Positions 31,330-40,628 are shown, counted from the stretch's first letter. The stretch is 64,000 nucleotides of DNA from Trebonia sp963759545 (GCA_963759545.1 CAVXAB010000029.1:1-64000), one strand, 5' to 3'. Notes: generated by a model not told the origin, from the sequence alone. Translations and numbers: made by a program.

Positions 31330-31922
31330 TCCTTGGTCACCGCCGCGTCCTTGATAAGCGTGGTCAGCTGGCCGTAGCTGGCCGCGCCGATTACCATGCC
31401 GGCGACATGCCCGGTCTTGTCGATCACCACGGTGGTCGGGGTGTCGCTCACCGCCACCCCCGCCACAGAGAAGTCCGCCACGACCAGGTACCCGTTGTCG
31501 CTGAAGCTCGGGTAGGTGATCCCGGCGCGCTGGGTGAACGCGAGCGCGTTGGCCGGGGTGTCTCCCACGTCGTCGCCGAGGAAGGCGACCCCCTTCGAGC
31601 CGTACTGCTCATCGAGACCGGCGAGCGTGGGTGCCTCGTCGCGGCAGGGCGAGCACCACGAGCCCCAGAAGTTGAGCACGACGGTCTTGCCCCGGTAGCT
31701 CGACAGCTTGATGGCGCTCCCGGTCAGCGACGTGCCCGTCACGTTGGGGGCGAGGGGCCGCTGTCCCGCCTGGTACTTGACGATGCCGTTGGCGTCGCTC
31801 GCGTTGCCCTTCCCCGAGGTCAGCAAGGTCACCGCGAGCGCGCAGGCGAGCAGCACGGCTACTACGGCCGTCACGGTGACGACCGTTCGGCGCTTGGCTT
31901 TGAACACCAGCGGGGCCCTCAC
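31326..31922 (-). CDS. resA: ResA/CcsX thioredoxin-like protein
   Basis: 198 residues from GTG 31922: a cytosolic Lys/Arg start, a signal anchor (VVTVTAVVAVLLACALAV), then an extracytoplasmic thioredoxin fold with WGSWCSPCRDEAP. It reduces apocytochrome c thiols before heme ligation. The frame is open to 31991, but the extra residues are encoded by repeat copy B. GTG 31922 has GGGAGG eight bases upstream, and that sequence is the edge of the repeat. It overlaps resB by four bases. Confidence 0.88.
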   Translation of the reverse strand: MRAPLVFKAKRRTVVTVTAVVAVLLACALAVTLLTSGKGNASDANGIVKYQAGQRPLAPNVTGTSLTGSAIKLSSYRGKTVVLNFWGSWCSPCRDEAPTLAGLDEQYGSKGVAFLGDDVGDTPANALAFTQRAGITYPSFSDNGYLVVADFSVAGVAVSDTPTTVVIDKTGHVAGMVIGAASYGQLTTLIKDAAVTKE

Positions 31923-31931
31923 GGCGGTTGC

Positions 31932-32026
31932 CTCCCGGGGGGACGACCCCCCGTACCCCCCGATGTCCGGCCGGAGCGGGCCTGATCGCAAAACCCGCGA
32001 TCGTATCAGGCCCCCTCCGGCCGGAC
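31932..32026 (-). repeat. Structured intercistronic repeat, copy B
   Basis: Same layout as copy A: CTCCCGGGGGGACGACCCCC, spacer, outer stem GTCCGGCCGGAG (31965-31976) paired perfectly with CTCCGGCCGGAC (32015-32026), inner GGGCCTGATCGC and GCGATCGTATCAGGCCC. It lies between the phosphatase gene and resA. Its left edge, read on the minus strand, is the resA ribosome-binding site. Confidence 0.82.
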
Positions 32027-32080
32027 CAGAGCTACGGGGTGACTCCGGCCCCCGAACTCCTACGGGGGGTAGTACTCGGT

Positions 32081-32713
32081 CTATTGTGCCCTATCCGGGT
32101 CAACAACGGCACGGCGGGGCGGCACTGCGTAGGAAACGCCGGTGAGCTCGTCTCCGTCGAAGGTAAGGCTGGTGACCGACCCGAGCGCGCACTGGCGCGA
32201 ACTCGGGTTGTGCCACAGCCGCCGGTGCTCGGCGGCAAGGCGGCTGACCCAGATTGGCAGTTGGTGGCTGACGCACACCGCCTCCTGGCCACGGGCCGCT
32301 TCCCTCGCCCGGTCGATGACCTGCCTGACCCGCGCGACTACCTCGCCATAGGGCTCGCCCCAGGACGGCGTGAACGGGTTCCACAGGTACTTCCAGTTCA
32401 GCGGGTTCACCGCCAGGCTGGCCAGGCTGACGGACTTGCCCTCAAGCACGTTCGCCGACTCGATGAGCCTGTCGTCGGTGGTGATCTGCAGGCCGAGCCG
32501 GTCGGCCACGGGCTGCGCGGTTTCCTGCGCCCGCTCGAGCGGAGACGCGAAGACGGCGGCGACCTGGCGCCCGTCGAAGTAATCGGCGGCGGCGGCGGCC
32601 ATCATCCGCCCGTTCGCCGACAGGTGGTACCCGGGCAGCCGCCCGTATAGCACGTGGTTCGGGTTATGCACTTCACCGTGCCGTAGCAGGTGAACGACAG
32701 TGATCTCAGCCAT
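32081..32713 (-). CDS. Histidine phosphatase family protein
   Basis: 210 residues. LLRHGEV near residue 10 holds the phosphorylated His, FASPLERAQETA near residue 56 the second Arg, and VCVSHQLPIW near residue 148 the second His. The fold is that of phosphoglycerate-mutase-like phosphatases; the substrate is unknown. Position just upstream of resA is common in actinobacteria. Confidence 0.88.
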   Translation of the reverse strand: MAEITVVHLLRHGEVHNPNHVLYGRLPGYHLSANGRMMAAAAADYFDGRQVAAVFASPLERAQETAQPVADRLGLQITTDDRLIESANVLEGKSVSLASLAVNPLNWKYLWNPFTPSWGEPYGEVVARVRQVIDRAREAARGQEAVCVSHQLPIWVSRLAAEHRRLWHNPSSRQCALGSVTSLTFDGDELTGVSYAVPPRRAVVDPDRAQ

Positions 32714-32736
32714 GGCGCAGCCAGCCTACCGGCTTA

Positions 32737-34195
32737 TCAGGCGGAACCCGTCGGCACCGCCGCCACTTCCGAAGAGTTGCTCGTCACGGTCAGGCCGTCA
32801 ACGCTGATCCCGGCGAAGCTAGGGACGGCCGTCGCGCCGGAGGTGTCATCGCCAAGCGCGTCGCAAGGCTGATACCCAGAGAAACCGCTGCGCTCGTACG
32901 CGGTCCCGCCCTGGCCGTTCGAATATCCGACCTGCGTCTTGAAATCGGCCCCTACCCCGCACCAGCCCGCGCTCTTCTGAGAGATGGCCTTGTGCTCCCC
33001 CGTGGCCAGGTTCAGGGCGACCGTGCCACCGCTGGGCGTGGGCACGGCGACCACCTCGGACCCGAGGACTGGCAGCGACCCCACGAGGAGGGAGCCGTCG
33101 GCGCCTGCGTCGTACGACCACCGGGTCTTGCCCGTGGCCAGGTTGAAGCCCTCGATCTTCACGTCGCCGCCGGGGGAAAGCTTCGGCGTCGTGTCGGACT
33201 GGGTGGTGCTGGCCGTGCCGGTGACCCGCAGTCGCAATCCCAGGGTCGGGGCACCGCCGCCCATGCCCTGGCCGGGGCAGGGCAACAGGTCGCACACGTA
33301 CATGGTGCCGGGATCCTGCCAGGCCACGCTCCCGTCGGAGATGCGGAACCCTGCGGTCATCCCCAGCGCGACGCTTACGGTCACCGAGGTGGCGGTATAG
33401 CTCACCGGCGGCCCGCCGACCGATCCAACGAACAGGCCCGCCGCCGGCACCCGGTCAAAGTCCCAGCCCCAGTCGGTGGAGTCTCCATTAGATGAGAACA
33501 CGCTGGCCAGTGGCCGGGTCCAGGCCACCGAGGCACCGCTGACGGCCTCCATCGCCTCCGGGTCACGGACACCCGGGTCGTACAGATCCGGGCCTATCTT
33601 GCGTCCGCCGGCTGTCTGCGCGATCAGTGCGGCACCCACCTGGGCGCCGTCGCTGGCACTGAACCGCAGCGCCAGGGTCTGGTCGGAGTTCACGGAGCCG
33701 GTCGTGCAGATGTCACTGGGTGCGTCGGGGCACGGCGCGGGCCAGTCCTCGAACGCCGCTGTCGGGGTGTGCCACAGCCGAGCGGCCGGTGGCGGCGTCG
33801 ACCCCCACCAGTTGGGATGACCCTGTCTTGTTATCGACCGGGCTCAGGAAGGCGACGGTGGAGCCGGCCACGCCAAGCAGGGGCGAGACCCCGGGGGTCG
33901 TGTCCCCTGGCGACGCGTTGTCGCGCCAGACGGTCTTCCCCGTCTTCAGGTCAAGCCCGACCACCTGGATGCCGCCGCCGCCTTCGGCGTAGAACACTAG
34001 GCGGCCGCCTGCCAATTGCGGCATGGTCACCGGCGTGAGGTCGGTGCGGGCCCAGCCGGCCGGCTTCGCATGGGCCAGCTTGGCACCCGGCTTGGCGCCG
34101 GTCGCGCTCGGAGTGGCGGCGGAGGAATGCCCGCCCGCGCCTGAGCAGCCCACGACCAGCAGCGAAACCGCCGCGGCCCACAGCCTTCGACTCAT
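32737..34195 (-). CDS. PQQ-like beta-propeller lipoprotein, frameshift near 33780
   Basis: From ATG 34195 the protein has a short signal ending in the lipobox VVGC (Cys17) and a Ser/Ala/Thr-rich linker. Propeller repeats with GLDLKTGKTVW, GVDAATGR, GFNLATGKTRW and ALNLATGEH follow, as in BamB- and PQQ-like domains. At about 33780 the first frame runs into a stop at 33713; shifting by one continues LWHTPTAAFEDWPAPCPDAPSD and the rest. No PQQ dehydrogenase residues are seen, so an extracytoplasmic scaffold role is more likely. It lies downstream of the heme operon and upstream of the phosphatase gene. Confidence 0.72.
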
Positions 34196-34359
34196 CACAG
34201 CCAGCGCCCTTCCGCCGCGTCGCGCCCGAGGAGATTTCCAGGGATATATGCGACAACGACCCCTGCCGCGCATGATGTTACATTTCCCAGCAGCCGCTGG
34301 GACGGAACGGCACGCCGGGGTCTCGCGGACGGGCCGCTCGCGCCCTTACCCAAGGCAAA

Positions 34360-34399
34360 GTGGACGTTTCGGCACACCAGGGTGTGCCGAAACGTCCAC
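34360..34399. repeat. 40-bp perfect palindrome
   Basis: Arms GTGGACGTTTCGGCACACC and GGTGTGCCGAAACGTCCAC are exact reverse complements (19 bp) with only AG between them. Such a structure is more perfect than a usual terminator and may be a mobile palindromic element or a strong binding site. Confidence 0.75.
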
Positions 34400-34676
34400 C
34401 AGTCTGCCGGATGATCGGAAGCAAACGGACCTGGCGGGCTACCCGCGTTCGGTCATTCCGCGCGGACCTTCGCCGAGCCAGCGTTCCTGCCTCACCCCGG
34501 CGACGCCGTGGAGCGGCCGACGCCAGCAGCCCTCCTCTCAGATAACGGATCGTCACGCGGACCGGCGTGCAATGCCGGTGACCTAGTGGTCTGTGAGTGG
34601 CCGTGAGGGCCGTGCGCAGGCTCGCCGCGGCGCCCGCGCTCCCGGGCGCGTCGTAATCGTGCAGGATTTCGGTTTT

Positions 34677-34716
34677 CATGTGGTTTCCGCAGCTTATAAG
34701 CTGCGGAAACCACATG
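34677..34716. repeat. 40-bp perfect palindrome without a loop
   Basis: The left arm CATGTGGTTTCCGCAGCTTA is followed directly by its exact reverse complement. The sequence is unrelated to the palindrome 300 bases away, but size and perfection are the same. It lies about 200 bases past the end of hemL. Confidence 0.78.
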
Positions 34717-34914
34717 ATCATGGTCCGGGCCACGGTTCCGCCCGGACAAACCGGACGGAACGGGCACGCGCGGCCCGGCGCGGAGGCGGGGAGCGCCTCA
34801 GTTAATGGCATTCGGACCTGGGTGCTCCTGACGATCCACCATGACCGGCCCGGGCCGCCCCGTCGGGGCCGCCGCTGCGGGCCTGCCTCACGGCCCAGGC
34901 GAGCCTGGCAGCCG

Positions 34915-36213
34915 CTAGGCCTCGAGGGCCCTGGCGGCGGCGCGGGCGGCCGCCGGGACCGCGTCGGCGACCCGGGAGAGTGCCTCCTCGTCGTGCGCGG
35001 CGGAGACGAACCAGGCCTCGAAGGCGGACGGCGGGAGGTAGACGCCCCCGTCGAGCATGGCGTGGAAGAACGCGGCGTACGCGGCGGTGGACTGGTCTTT
35101 GGCGTCGTCGAAGTTCCGCACCGGGTCGGTACGGCCGAGGAAGATGGTGAACAGGCTTCCCGCCGTCGACAGGTAGTGCGGGACGCCTTCCTTCTCAAGG
35201 ACCGCCGACACTTGCGTGCGCAGCGCGTGCGCGAACGAGTCGACCGTGGCGTACACGTCCGGCGTGCAAGACCGCAGCGTGGCCAGGCCGGCGGCCGTCG
35301 CGAGCGGGTTACCTGACAGGGTGCCCGCCTGGTAGACGGGGCCGACGGGGGCGAGCCGCGACATGATCTCGGCCCGGCCGCCGAACGCGGCGCAGGGCAG
35401 GCCGCCGCCCATCACCTTGCCGAACGTCACCAGGTCGCCGCGCACCCGGTCGAGCCCGTACCAGCCTTCGCCGGTGACACGGAAGCCGGTCAGTACCTCA
35501 TCCATGATCAGCAGCGCGCCTGACGCGTCGCACAGCGACCGGAGCAGCTGGTTGAACCCGGCCTGCGGTGGCACGACGCCCATGTTCGCGGGGCAGGCCT
35601 CGGTGATCACGCAGGCGATCTCGGCACCGCGCGCCGCGAACAGCGCCTTGACCGCCTCCGCGTCGTTGTAGGGGAGGACGACCGTGTCGGCGGCGGATGC
35701 CCCGGTCACCCCTGGCGTGTCCGGCAGCCCGAGGGTGGCCACGCCAGATCCGGCCGCGACGAGCAGCGCGTCGACATGACCGTGGTAGCACCCGGCGAAC
35801 TTCACGACAATCGACCGGCCGGTGTAGCCGCGGGCCAGGCGGAGCGCGGACATCGTCGCCTCGGTCCCCGAGTTGACGAGCCTGACCTGCTCCACGGGCG
35901 CCCGGGCGATCATCTCCTCCGCCAACTCGACCTCGCCAGGGGTCGCCGCGCCGAATGACGTCCCGCGCGCGAGCGCGGCCGACACCGCCGCCACCACGGC
36001 GGGGTGGGCGTGCCCGAGGATCATCGGCCCCCAGGAGCAGACGAGGTCAACGTACTGGCGCCCGTCCACGTCGAACAGGTAAGGGCCCGCGGCCCTGTCG
36101 ATGAACCGTGGCACCCCGCCGACCGGTCCGAACGCGCGGACCGGCGAGTTCACGCCGCCCGGTATCACCTCGACGGCGCGTGCGAACAGCTCGGCGGAGC
36201 GATCTTCAGTCAC
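34915..36213 (-). CDS. hemL: Glutamate-1-semialdehyde 2,1-aminomutase
   Basis: 432 residues. The PLP lysine is in TFGKVMGGGLPCAAFGG near residue 266, with the cofactor Asp in IMDEVLTGFR. The N-terminus reads FARAVEVIPGGVNSPVRAF, typical of HemL. It makes 5-aminolevulinate in the C5 pathway, following HemA. It starts with GTG three bases after the stop of the primase-polymerase-like gene and is the last heme gene of the leftward operon. Confidence 0.95.
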   Translation of the reverse strand: MTEDRSAELFARAVEVIPGGVNSPVRAFGPVGGVPRFIDRAAGPYLFDVDGRQYVDLVCSWGPMILGHAHPAVVAAVSAALARGTSFGAATPGEVELAEEMIARAPVEQVRLVNSGTEATMSALRLARGYTGRSIVVKFAGCYHGHVDALLVAAGSGVATLGLPDTPGVTGASAADTVVLPYNDAEAVKALFAARGAEIACVITEACPANMGVVPPQAGFNQLLRSLCDASGALLIMDEVLTGFRVTGEGWYGLDRVRGDLVTFGKVMGGGLPCAAFGGRAEIMSRLAPVGPVYQAGTLSGNPLATAAGLATLRSCTPDVYATVDSFAHALRTQVSAVLEKEGVPHYLSTAGSLFTIFLGRTDPVRNFDDAKDQSTAAYAAFFHAMLDGGVYLPPSAFEAWFVSAAHDEEALSRVADAVPAAARAAARALEA

Positions 36214-36216
36214 GGG

Positions 36217-36897
36217 TCAGCCTTCTTCCTCACAGGCGTCAACCAGGTATTCAAGCAGCCGCAGGCCGTCAGGGAGTGGCCTGCCCGCGGGTTCGCGCAC
36301 CCAGCGTACGTCCTGGCCGTTGCCGAACCTGGACGGCGGGGCGAGCACGTAGCTGTCCCGGGTGTGCCAGCGCACCGCCTCGGTCTGCATGGTCGGATCC
36401 GGCGACGCGTCAAGGCCGCAGGACCACCATTCGTCCTCGTCGTCCGGCGCGCCCCTGGTCGCGACGAAGAACAGCATCCGCTCGGTGCCCTGTACGGCGA
36501 CCGGGCCGGTCTCTACACCCGCGGCGGCCATCTTCGCGAGCGCGTTCGCCCCGGCGACCGCTGGCACGTCAAGAACGTCAAAAACCCGCCCGGTGGCGAG
36601 TATCACATTCGCCTCCGGACGGGCTTCCCACCACTGTCCGATCACTGCGCTGTCCACGGTGGCCTGCATCTGCCAGGTCGGCGAGACCGGGTGCGCCCCC
36701 GGTGCCGGGCAGCCGACCCGGTCGCACGAGCAGGCGCGGCCCGGGTCGAGCATGCCGATCTTGTCGAGTCCCCCGCTTGGATGGGCGCCCGGGCACACGG
36801 GCCAGCCCATCGCCGCATACTGCCCCGCCGCCGCGCCTAGCGCTGGCGGCCGCTGCGCCGCCGAGCGGCGGCCTCTTCGCCGCATCATCGTTACCAT
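36217..36897 (-). CDS. Bifunctional primase/polymerase (Prim-Pol) domain protein
   Basis: About 226 residues from ATG 36897; the start is uncertain, since the frame opens at 36954 and no site stands out. The core GQYAAMGWPVCPGAHP opens a Prim-Pol N-terminal domain. A Cys-rich stretch (CSCDRVGCPAPGAHP) could bind zinc. The segment FDVLDVPAVAGANAL occupies the position of the catalytic acidic motif, with only Asp-Val-Leu-Asp retained. Such stand-alone proteins sit next to heme genes in many actinobacteria; their role is unknown. Confidence 0.72.
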   Translation of the reverse strand: MVTMMRRRGRRSAAQRPPALGAAAGQYAAMGWPVCPGAHPSGGLDKIGMLDPGRACSCDRVGCPAPGAHPVSPTWQMQATVDSAVIGQWWEARPEANVILATGRVFDVLDVPAVAGANALAKMAAAGVETGPVAVQGTERMLFFVATRGAPDDEDEWWSCGLDASPDPTMQTEAVRWHTRDSYVLAPPSRFGNGQDVRWVREPAGRPLPDGLRLLEYLVDACEEEG

Positions 36898-37049
36898 CCG
36901 GCCCCCGCGTGTAGCTCGTTGTCCGCCACTTCCCATCATGGGAGGGAATGCCAAAGCATCCGCCGACCTGTTAGTGGGATTGCGGAAATGGTACCGCCAC
37001 CCATCCCTTCATTAGGGGCAGACGGCAGTGACTCTTGCCACCTCGGGGT

Positions 37050-37070
37050 GCAGGGGGGTTGTCCCCCCGC
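37050..37070. terminator. G/C hairpin just after hemB
   Basis: GGGGGG-TTGT-CCCCCC at 37053-37068 begins five bases past the hemB stop (leftward gene). There is no T-run, so it may be an attenuating or RNA-stabilising hairpin rather than a full terminator; the downstream genes appear to be in the same operon. Confidence 0.45.
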
Positions 37071-37072
37071 AG

Positions 37073-38053
37073 TCACAACGATCGGCTCACCTCGGTGGCC
37101 CAGTAGGTCAGGATCACGCTCGCGCCGGCCCTGCGGATCGACGTGAGGGTTTCCATGATCGCCTTGTCGCGGTCCACCCAGCCGTTGGCCGCGGCCGCCT
37201 CAATCATGGCGAACTCGCCGCTGACCTGGTAGGCGGCGACCGGCACCAGGACCGTGTCCGCCACCCGGCGGATGACATCGAGGTAGCTGAGCGCGGGCTT
37301 GACCATGACCATGTCCGCGCCCTCGGCGAGGTCAAGCTCGACTTCCTTCAGCGCCTCAAGCGCGTTCGCCGGATCCTGCTGGTAGGTGGTCCTGTCGCCG
37401 AACTTCGGCGCGCCCTCGGCGGCCTCGCGGAAAGGGCCGTAGAACGCCGACGCGTACTTGGCCGCGTAAGCGCAGATCGGCACGTCGCGGAAGCCTGCCG
37501 AGTCGAGCGCCTTCCTGATGGCGCCGACCTGGCCGTCCATCATGCCGCTCGGCGCGACCACGTGAGCACCCGCCCGCGCCTGCGCGACGGCCGTCGACGC
37601 ATAACGGTCAAGCGTCGCGTCGTTGTCCACGGTTCCCGCGGGGGTAACGATGCCGCAGTGCCCGTGGTCGGTGTACTCGCAGAGGCAGAGGTCGGCCATC
37701 ACCACGAGGTCGTCGCCGACCTCGGCCCTGATGTCGGAGATGGCGACCTGGGAGATGCCATCGGGGTCGTCGGCGGCACTGCCAAGGCCGTCCTTGTCGG
37801 CGGGGACGCCGAAAACGATGATGCCACCCACGCCAGCCTCGGCCGCCTCCGCTGCCGCCTTGCGCAGGCTCTCCCGCGTGTGCTGCACGACACCCGGCAT
37901 CGAGCCGATCGGCTGCGGGTCGGCGATGCCTTCCTTGATGAACACGGGAAGGATCAGCTCTGCCGGGCGTAGTGCCGTCTCCGCGACCATCGCACGAAGC
38001 GCCTTGGTCCCGCGCAGCCGCCGCGCCCTTACCTCGGGAAACCCTGCACTCAT
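37073..38053 (-). CDS. hemB: Delta-aminolevulinic acid dehydratase (porphobilinogen synthase)
   Basis: 326 residues. The zinc cysteines lie in DLCLCEYTDHGHCG near residue 120, so it is the zinc-dependent type. The Schiff-base lysines are in SAFYGPFREAA-region (substrate 1) and VMVKPALSYLD near residue 250. It condenses two 5-aminolevulinate molecules to porphobilinogen. It lies 24 bases after hemD on the same strand. Confidence 0.95.
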   Translation of the reverse strand: MSAGFPEVRARRLRGTKALRAMVAETALRPAELILPVFIKEGIADPQPIGSMPGVVQHTRESLRKAAAEAAEAGVGGIIVFGVPADKDGLGSAADDPDGISQVAISDIRAEVGDDLVVMADLCLCEYTDHGHCGIVTPAGTVDNDATLDRYASTAVAQARAGAHVVAPSGMMDGQVGAIRKALDSAGFRDVPICAYAAKYASAFYGPFREAAEGAPKFGDRTTYQQDPANALEALKEVELDLAEGADMVMVKPALSYLDVIRRVADTVLVPVAAYQVSGEFAMIEAAAANGWVDRDKAIMETLTSIRRAGASVILTYWATEVSRSL

Positions 38054-38077
38054 AGCCTCTCCTGTCCCAGTCGTGGG

Positions 38078-39655
38078 CTAGCGGATCCGGCGGCGGCCAC
38101 CACGGCGGCGCTCGCTCGGGCGGCGCAGTGGCTCGCCTGCCGCCAGGGCCGCGTCGCGCTGTGCCGCGCCGAACTCGGCGAGAGCGTCGACAAGGGCGGT
38201 CACCGACGCCTTGGCGGCCGACACGTCAACCCGAAGGCCGAAGTCGGTCGCCGTCTTGGCGGTCTGCGGGCCGATCACCCCGATAACGGTCACCGCGTGC
38301 GGCTTGCCCGCGATGCCGACCAGGTTCCGCACGGTAGACGAGGAGGTGAACAGCACCGCGTCGAACCCGCCGCCCTTGATCGCTTCCCTGATGGCGGCGG
38401 CCGGCGGCGCGGCGCGCACCGTCCGGTACGCGGTCACGTCCTCCGCCTCCCAGCCAAGCTCGGTCAGCCTGGCGAGCAGCGTCTCCGTCGCTATGTCGGC
38501 CCGCGGCAGCAGCACCCGGTTAATGGGGTCGAGCACGTCGTCAAAGGGCGGCCACGCCTCGGCAAGTCCCTCCGCCGACTGCTGGCCGTCGGGCACCAGG
38601 TCGGGCCGGATGCCGAAGTCGAGCAGCGCCGCCGTGGTCTGGTCGCCCACCGCCGCCACCTTGACGCCCGCGAAGGCGCGAGCGTCAAGGCCGTATTCCT
38701 CAAGCTTCTCCCGCACCGCCTTGACCGCGTTGGTCGAGGTGAACGCGACCCACTGATACCGGCCGGTGACCAGGCCCTTGACGGCGCGCTCCATCTGCTG
38801 CGGCGTGCGCGGCGGCTCGACCGCGATGGTCGGCACCTCCTCCGGCACGGCGCCGTACTCGCGCAGCCGCTCGGATACCACCGACGCCTGCTCCCTGGTC
38901 CGCGGCACGAGCACCCGCCAGCCGAACAGCGGCTTGGTCTCGTACCAGGACATCCTGCTCTTCGCGGCCGCCGGCTCGCCGACCACGGCGACCGCGCCGC
39001 CGCGGGTCGTGGCGACGGTCACGCCCGCCGCCTTCAGGTCGGGCCCGATCCTGCCGAGCGTGGTGACGACCGTCTGCTGGTCGGTGGTCGTCCCGTCCCA
39101 GGTGATCGCGAACGGGGTGGCATCGGGCCAGCCGGCCGCGATCAGCATCTTGCCGAGGTCGGCCGGCGCGGTCTCCGCGCCGAGGACCACCAAGGTGCCT
39201 GCCGCGTAGCCGACCTGGCTCACCTCGTTGGCGTGCACGACCCGGAGCTCGCCCGCGCTGTCGGCGGGCAGCGCGATCCCCGCGTACGCCGGGACTCCGG
39301 TCACGGCGGGCACGCCTGGAACGATCTCGTACCGCACTAGTGCCTTGGCGCACGCCTGCACCTCGGCGGCCGCGCCAGACAGCAGCGGGTCGCCGGCGAC
39401 AAGCCGGACGACGAACTGCCCGGCCTTGGCCGCCTGCACCAGCGCCCGCGCGGTTCCCGCGACGTCAGCGGATGGCTCGGCCACCGCGGCGTCCGCCACG
39501 AGCAGGTGCCTGAACCGGTCCGCTACCTCGGCCTCGGCGACCACGAGGCCCGCCGCGCCAAGCAGCCGGGCGCCGCGCAGGGTCATCAGTCCGTCGTCGC
39601 CGGGGCCCGCGCCAACGAACGCGACCCAGCCGTCCATATCAGTCATGCGTATCAT
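38078..39655 (-). CDS. hemD: Fused uroporphyrinogen-III C-methyltransferase-like / uroporphyrinogen-III synthase
   Basis: 525 residues. Residues 1-245 have the SAM-methyltransferase (CobA-type) layout: FVGAGPGDDGLMTLRGARLL, RLVAGDPLLSG, IVPGVPAVTGVPAYAGI. Residues 255-500 are HemD-type: VLVPRTREQA, AFTSTNAVKAV, LLPRADIATETL and LFTSSSTVRNLVG. Actinobacteria often use this fusion. The synthase half closes hydroxymethylbilane; the first half could branch to siroheme or cobalamin, although the family GDP motif is conserved only in part. The end is Arg-rich. It overlaps hemC by 17 bases. Confidence 0.9.
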   Translation of the reverse strand: MIRMTDMDGWVAFVGAGPGDDGLMTLRGARLLGAAGLVVAEAEVADRFRHLLVADAAVAEPSADVAGTARALVQAAKAGQFVVRLVAGDPLLSGAAAEVQACAKALVRYEIVPGVPAVTGVPAYAGIALPADSAGELRVVHANEVSQVGYAAGTLVVLGAETAPADLGKMLIAAGWPDATPFAITWDGTTTDQQTVVTTLGRIGPDLKAAGVTVATTRGGAVAVVGEPAAAKSRMSWYETKPLFGWRVLVPRTREQASVVSERLREYGAVPEEVPTIAVEPPRTPQQMERAVKGLVTGRYQWVAFTSTNAVKAVREKLEEYGLDARAFAGVKVAAVGDQTTAALLDFGIRPDLVPDGQQSAEGLAEAWPPFDDVLDPINRVLLPRADIATETLLARLTELGWEAEDVTAYRTVRAAPPAAAIREAIKGGGFDAVLFTSSSTVRNLVGIAGKPHAVTVIGVIGPQTAKTATDFGLRVDVSAAKASVTALVDALAEFGAAQRDAALAAGEPLRRPSERRRGGRRRIR

Positions 39656-40628
39656 TCCCGTTGGTCTTCTCCGCGCGCATCAAGCCTGCCGCGCCGAGTG
39701 CCAGCATTCGCTCGGCCAGCTCATACCCGAGGCGGGCCGCGTCCGCCGTCTCCGCCTCGCCATGTTCCCGTATCACCATTCTGCCGCTGGACGCCGACGA
39801 GTCCAGCGCGGCAGGCTGGAAACTTACGTCAGGTGCGCCAAGGACGATGCCCTCCAGGCGCAGCCTGTTGCCGTCTGCCTGAATTGCGTAGGCCCCGACG
39901 GGCGCGCTGCATCCCGCCTCGAGAGCGGCGAGCAGGCTGCGCTCCGCGGTCACCGCGGCGCGGGTTGGCGCGTGATCGACCCTGGCTAGCAACTCGGCGA
40001 GCTCGGCGTCCGCGGTGCGGCACTCGACGGCAAGCGCGCCCTGGCCAGGCGCGGGGAGCATGGTGTCCGGCTCGAAGATCTCGCTGACCAGGCTGGTGTG
40101 GCCGATCCTGGCAAGGCCCGCGTAGGCAAGCACGACCGCGTCGAATTCGCCCTCCCGCACCTTGGCAAGTCGGGTGCCCGCGTTCCCCCTGATGGGGACG
40201 CAGGTGACGTCGGAGCGCAGCATCGCGAGCTGCGCCGCGCGGCGCGGCGAGCCGGTGCCGATCCGCGCGCCTGCGGGCAGGTCGGCGAGCTTCGCGCCGT
40301 CCCGCGCGACCAGCGCGTCGCGCGCGTCGTCACGCGCCGGGATTGCGGCGAGGGTGATGCCGGGTGCGGCTCCGGTCGGCAGGTCCTTGAGCGAGTGCAC
40401 GGCGAAGTCCACCTCGCCGCGCAGCAGTGAGTCTCGCAGCGCGCTCACGAAGACCCCGGTGCCGCCGATCTGGCTCATCTGCTCTTTGCTCACGTCACCG
40501 AGGGTGGTCACCCCGGCGATCTCTACCCGGCGGCCAGTGCGCTCGGTGATCAGCCTGGCCACGTCGCCCGACTGGGAGATGGCCATCGGGCTCTTGCGAC
40601 TGCCCAGGCGCAAGGGTTCCGCGCTCAC
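39639..40628 (-). CDS. hemC: Porphobilinogen deaminase
   Basis: 329 residues. RLGSRKSPMAISQSGDVA opens the protein, the catalytic Asp is in VHSLKDLP, and LEAGCSAPVGAYA holds the cysteine that carries the dipyrromethane cofactor. It polymerises four porphobilinogens to hydroxymethylbilane. Start overlaps hemA's stop by four bases and its end overlaps hemD. Confidence 0.95.
   Translation of the reverse strand: MSAEPLRLGSRKSPMAISQSGDVARLITERTGRRVEIAGVTTLGDVSKEQMSQIGGTGVFVSALRDSLLRGEVDFAVHSLKDLPTGAAPGITLAAIPARDDARDALVARDGAKLADLPAGARIGTGSPRRAAQLAMLRSDVTCVPIRGNAGTRLAKVREGEFDAVVLAYAGLARIGHTSLVSEIFEPDTMLPAPGQGALAVECRTADAELAELLARVDHAPTRAAVTAERSLLAALEAGCSAPVGAYAIQADGNRLRLEGIVLGAPDVSFQPAALDSSASSGRMVIREHGEAETADAARLGYELAERMLALGAAGLMRAEKTNGNDTHD

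Larger units (their letters stand above)
34196..34914. other. 719-bp intergenic region with two large palindromes
   Basis: No credible gene between hemL and the beta-propeller lipoprotein, both leftward. It carries two long perfect palindromes (34360-34399 and 34677-34716), both described separately. The rest is ordinary high-GC sequence with no ribosome-binding site that leads into a plausible frame. Confidence 0.55.

Noticed and set aside
32737..34195. PQQ-dependent dehydrogenase
   Set aside because: Propeller repeats are present, but the cofactor and catalytic residues are not recognisable and a lipobox is present.
34278..35198. Minus-strand frame of 306 codons between hemL and the lipoprotein gene
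   Set aside because: Its first part is a shifted hemL reading and the rest crosses two palindromes; composition is not protein-like.
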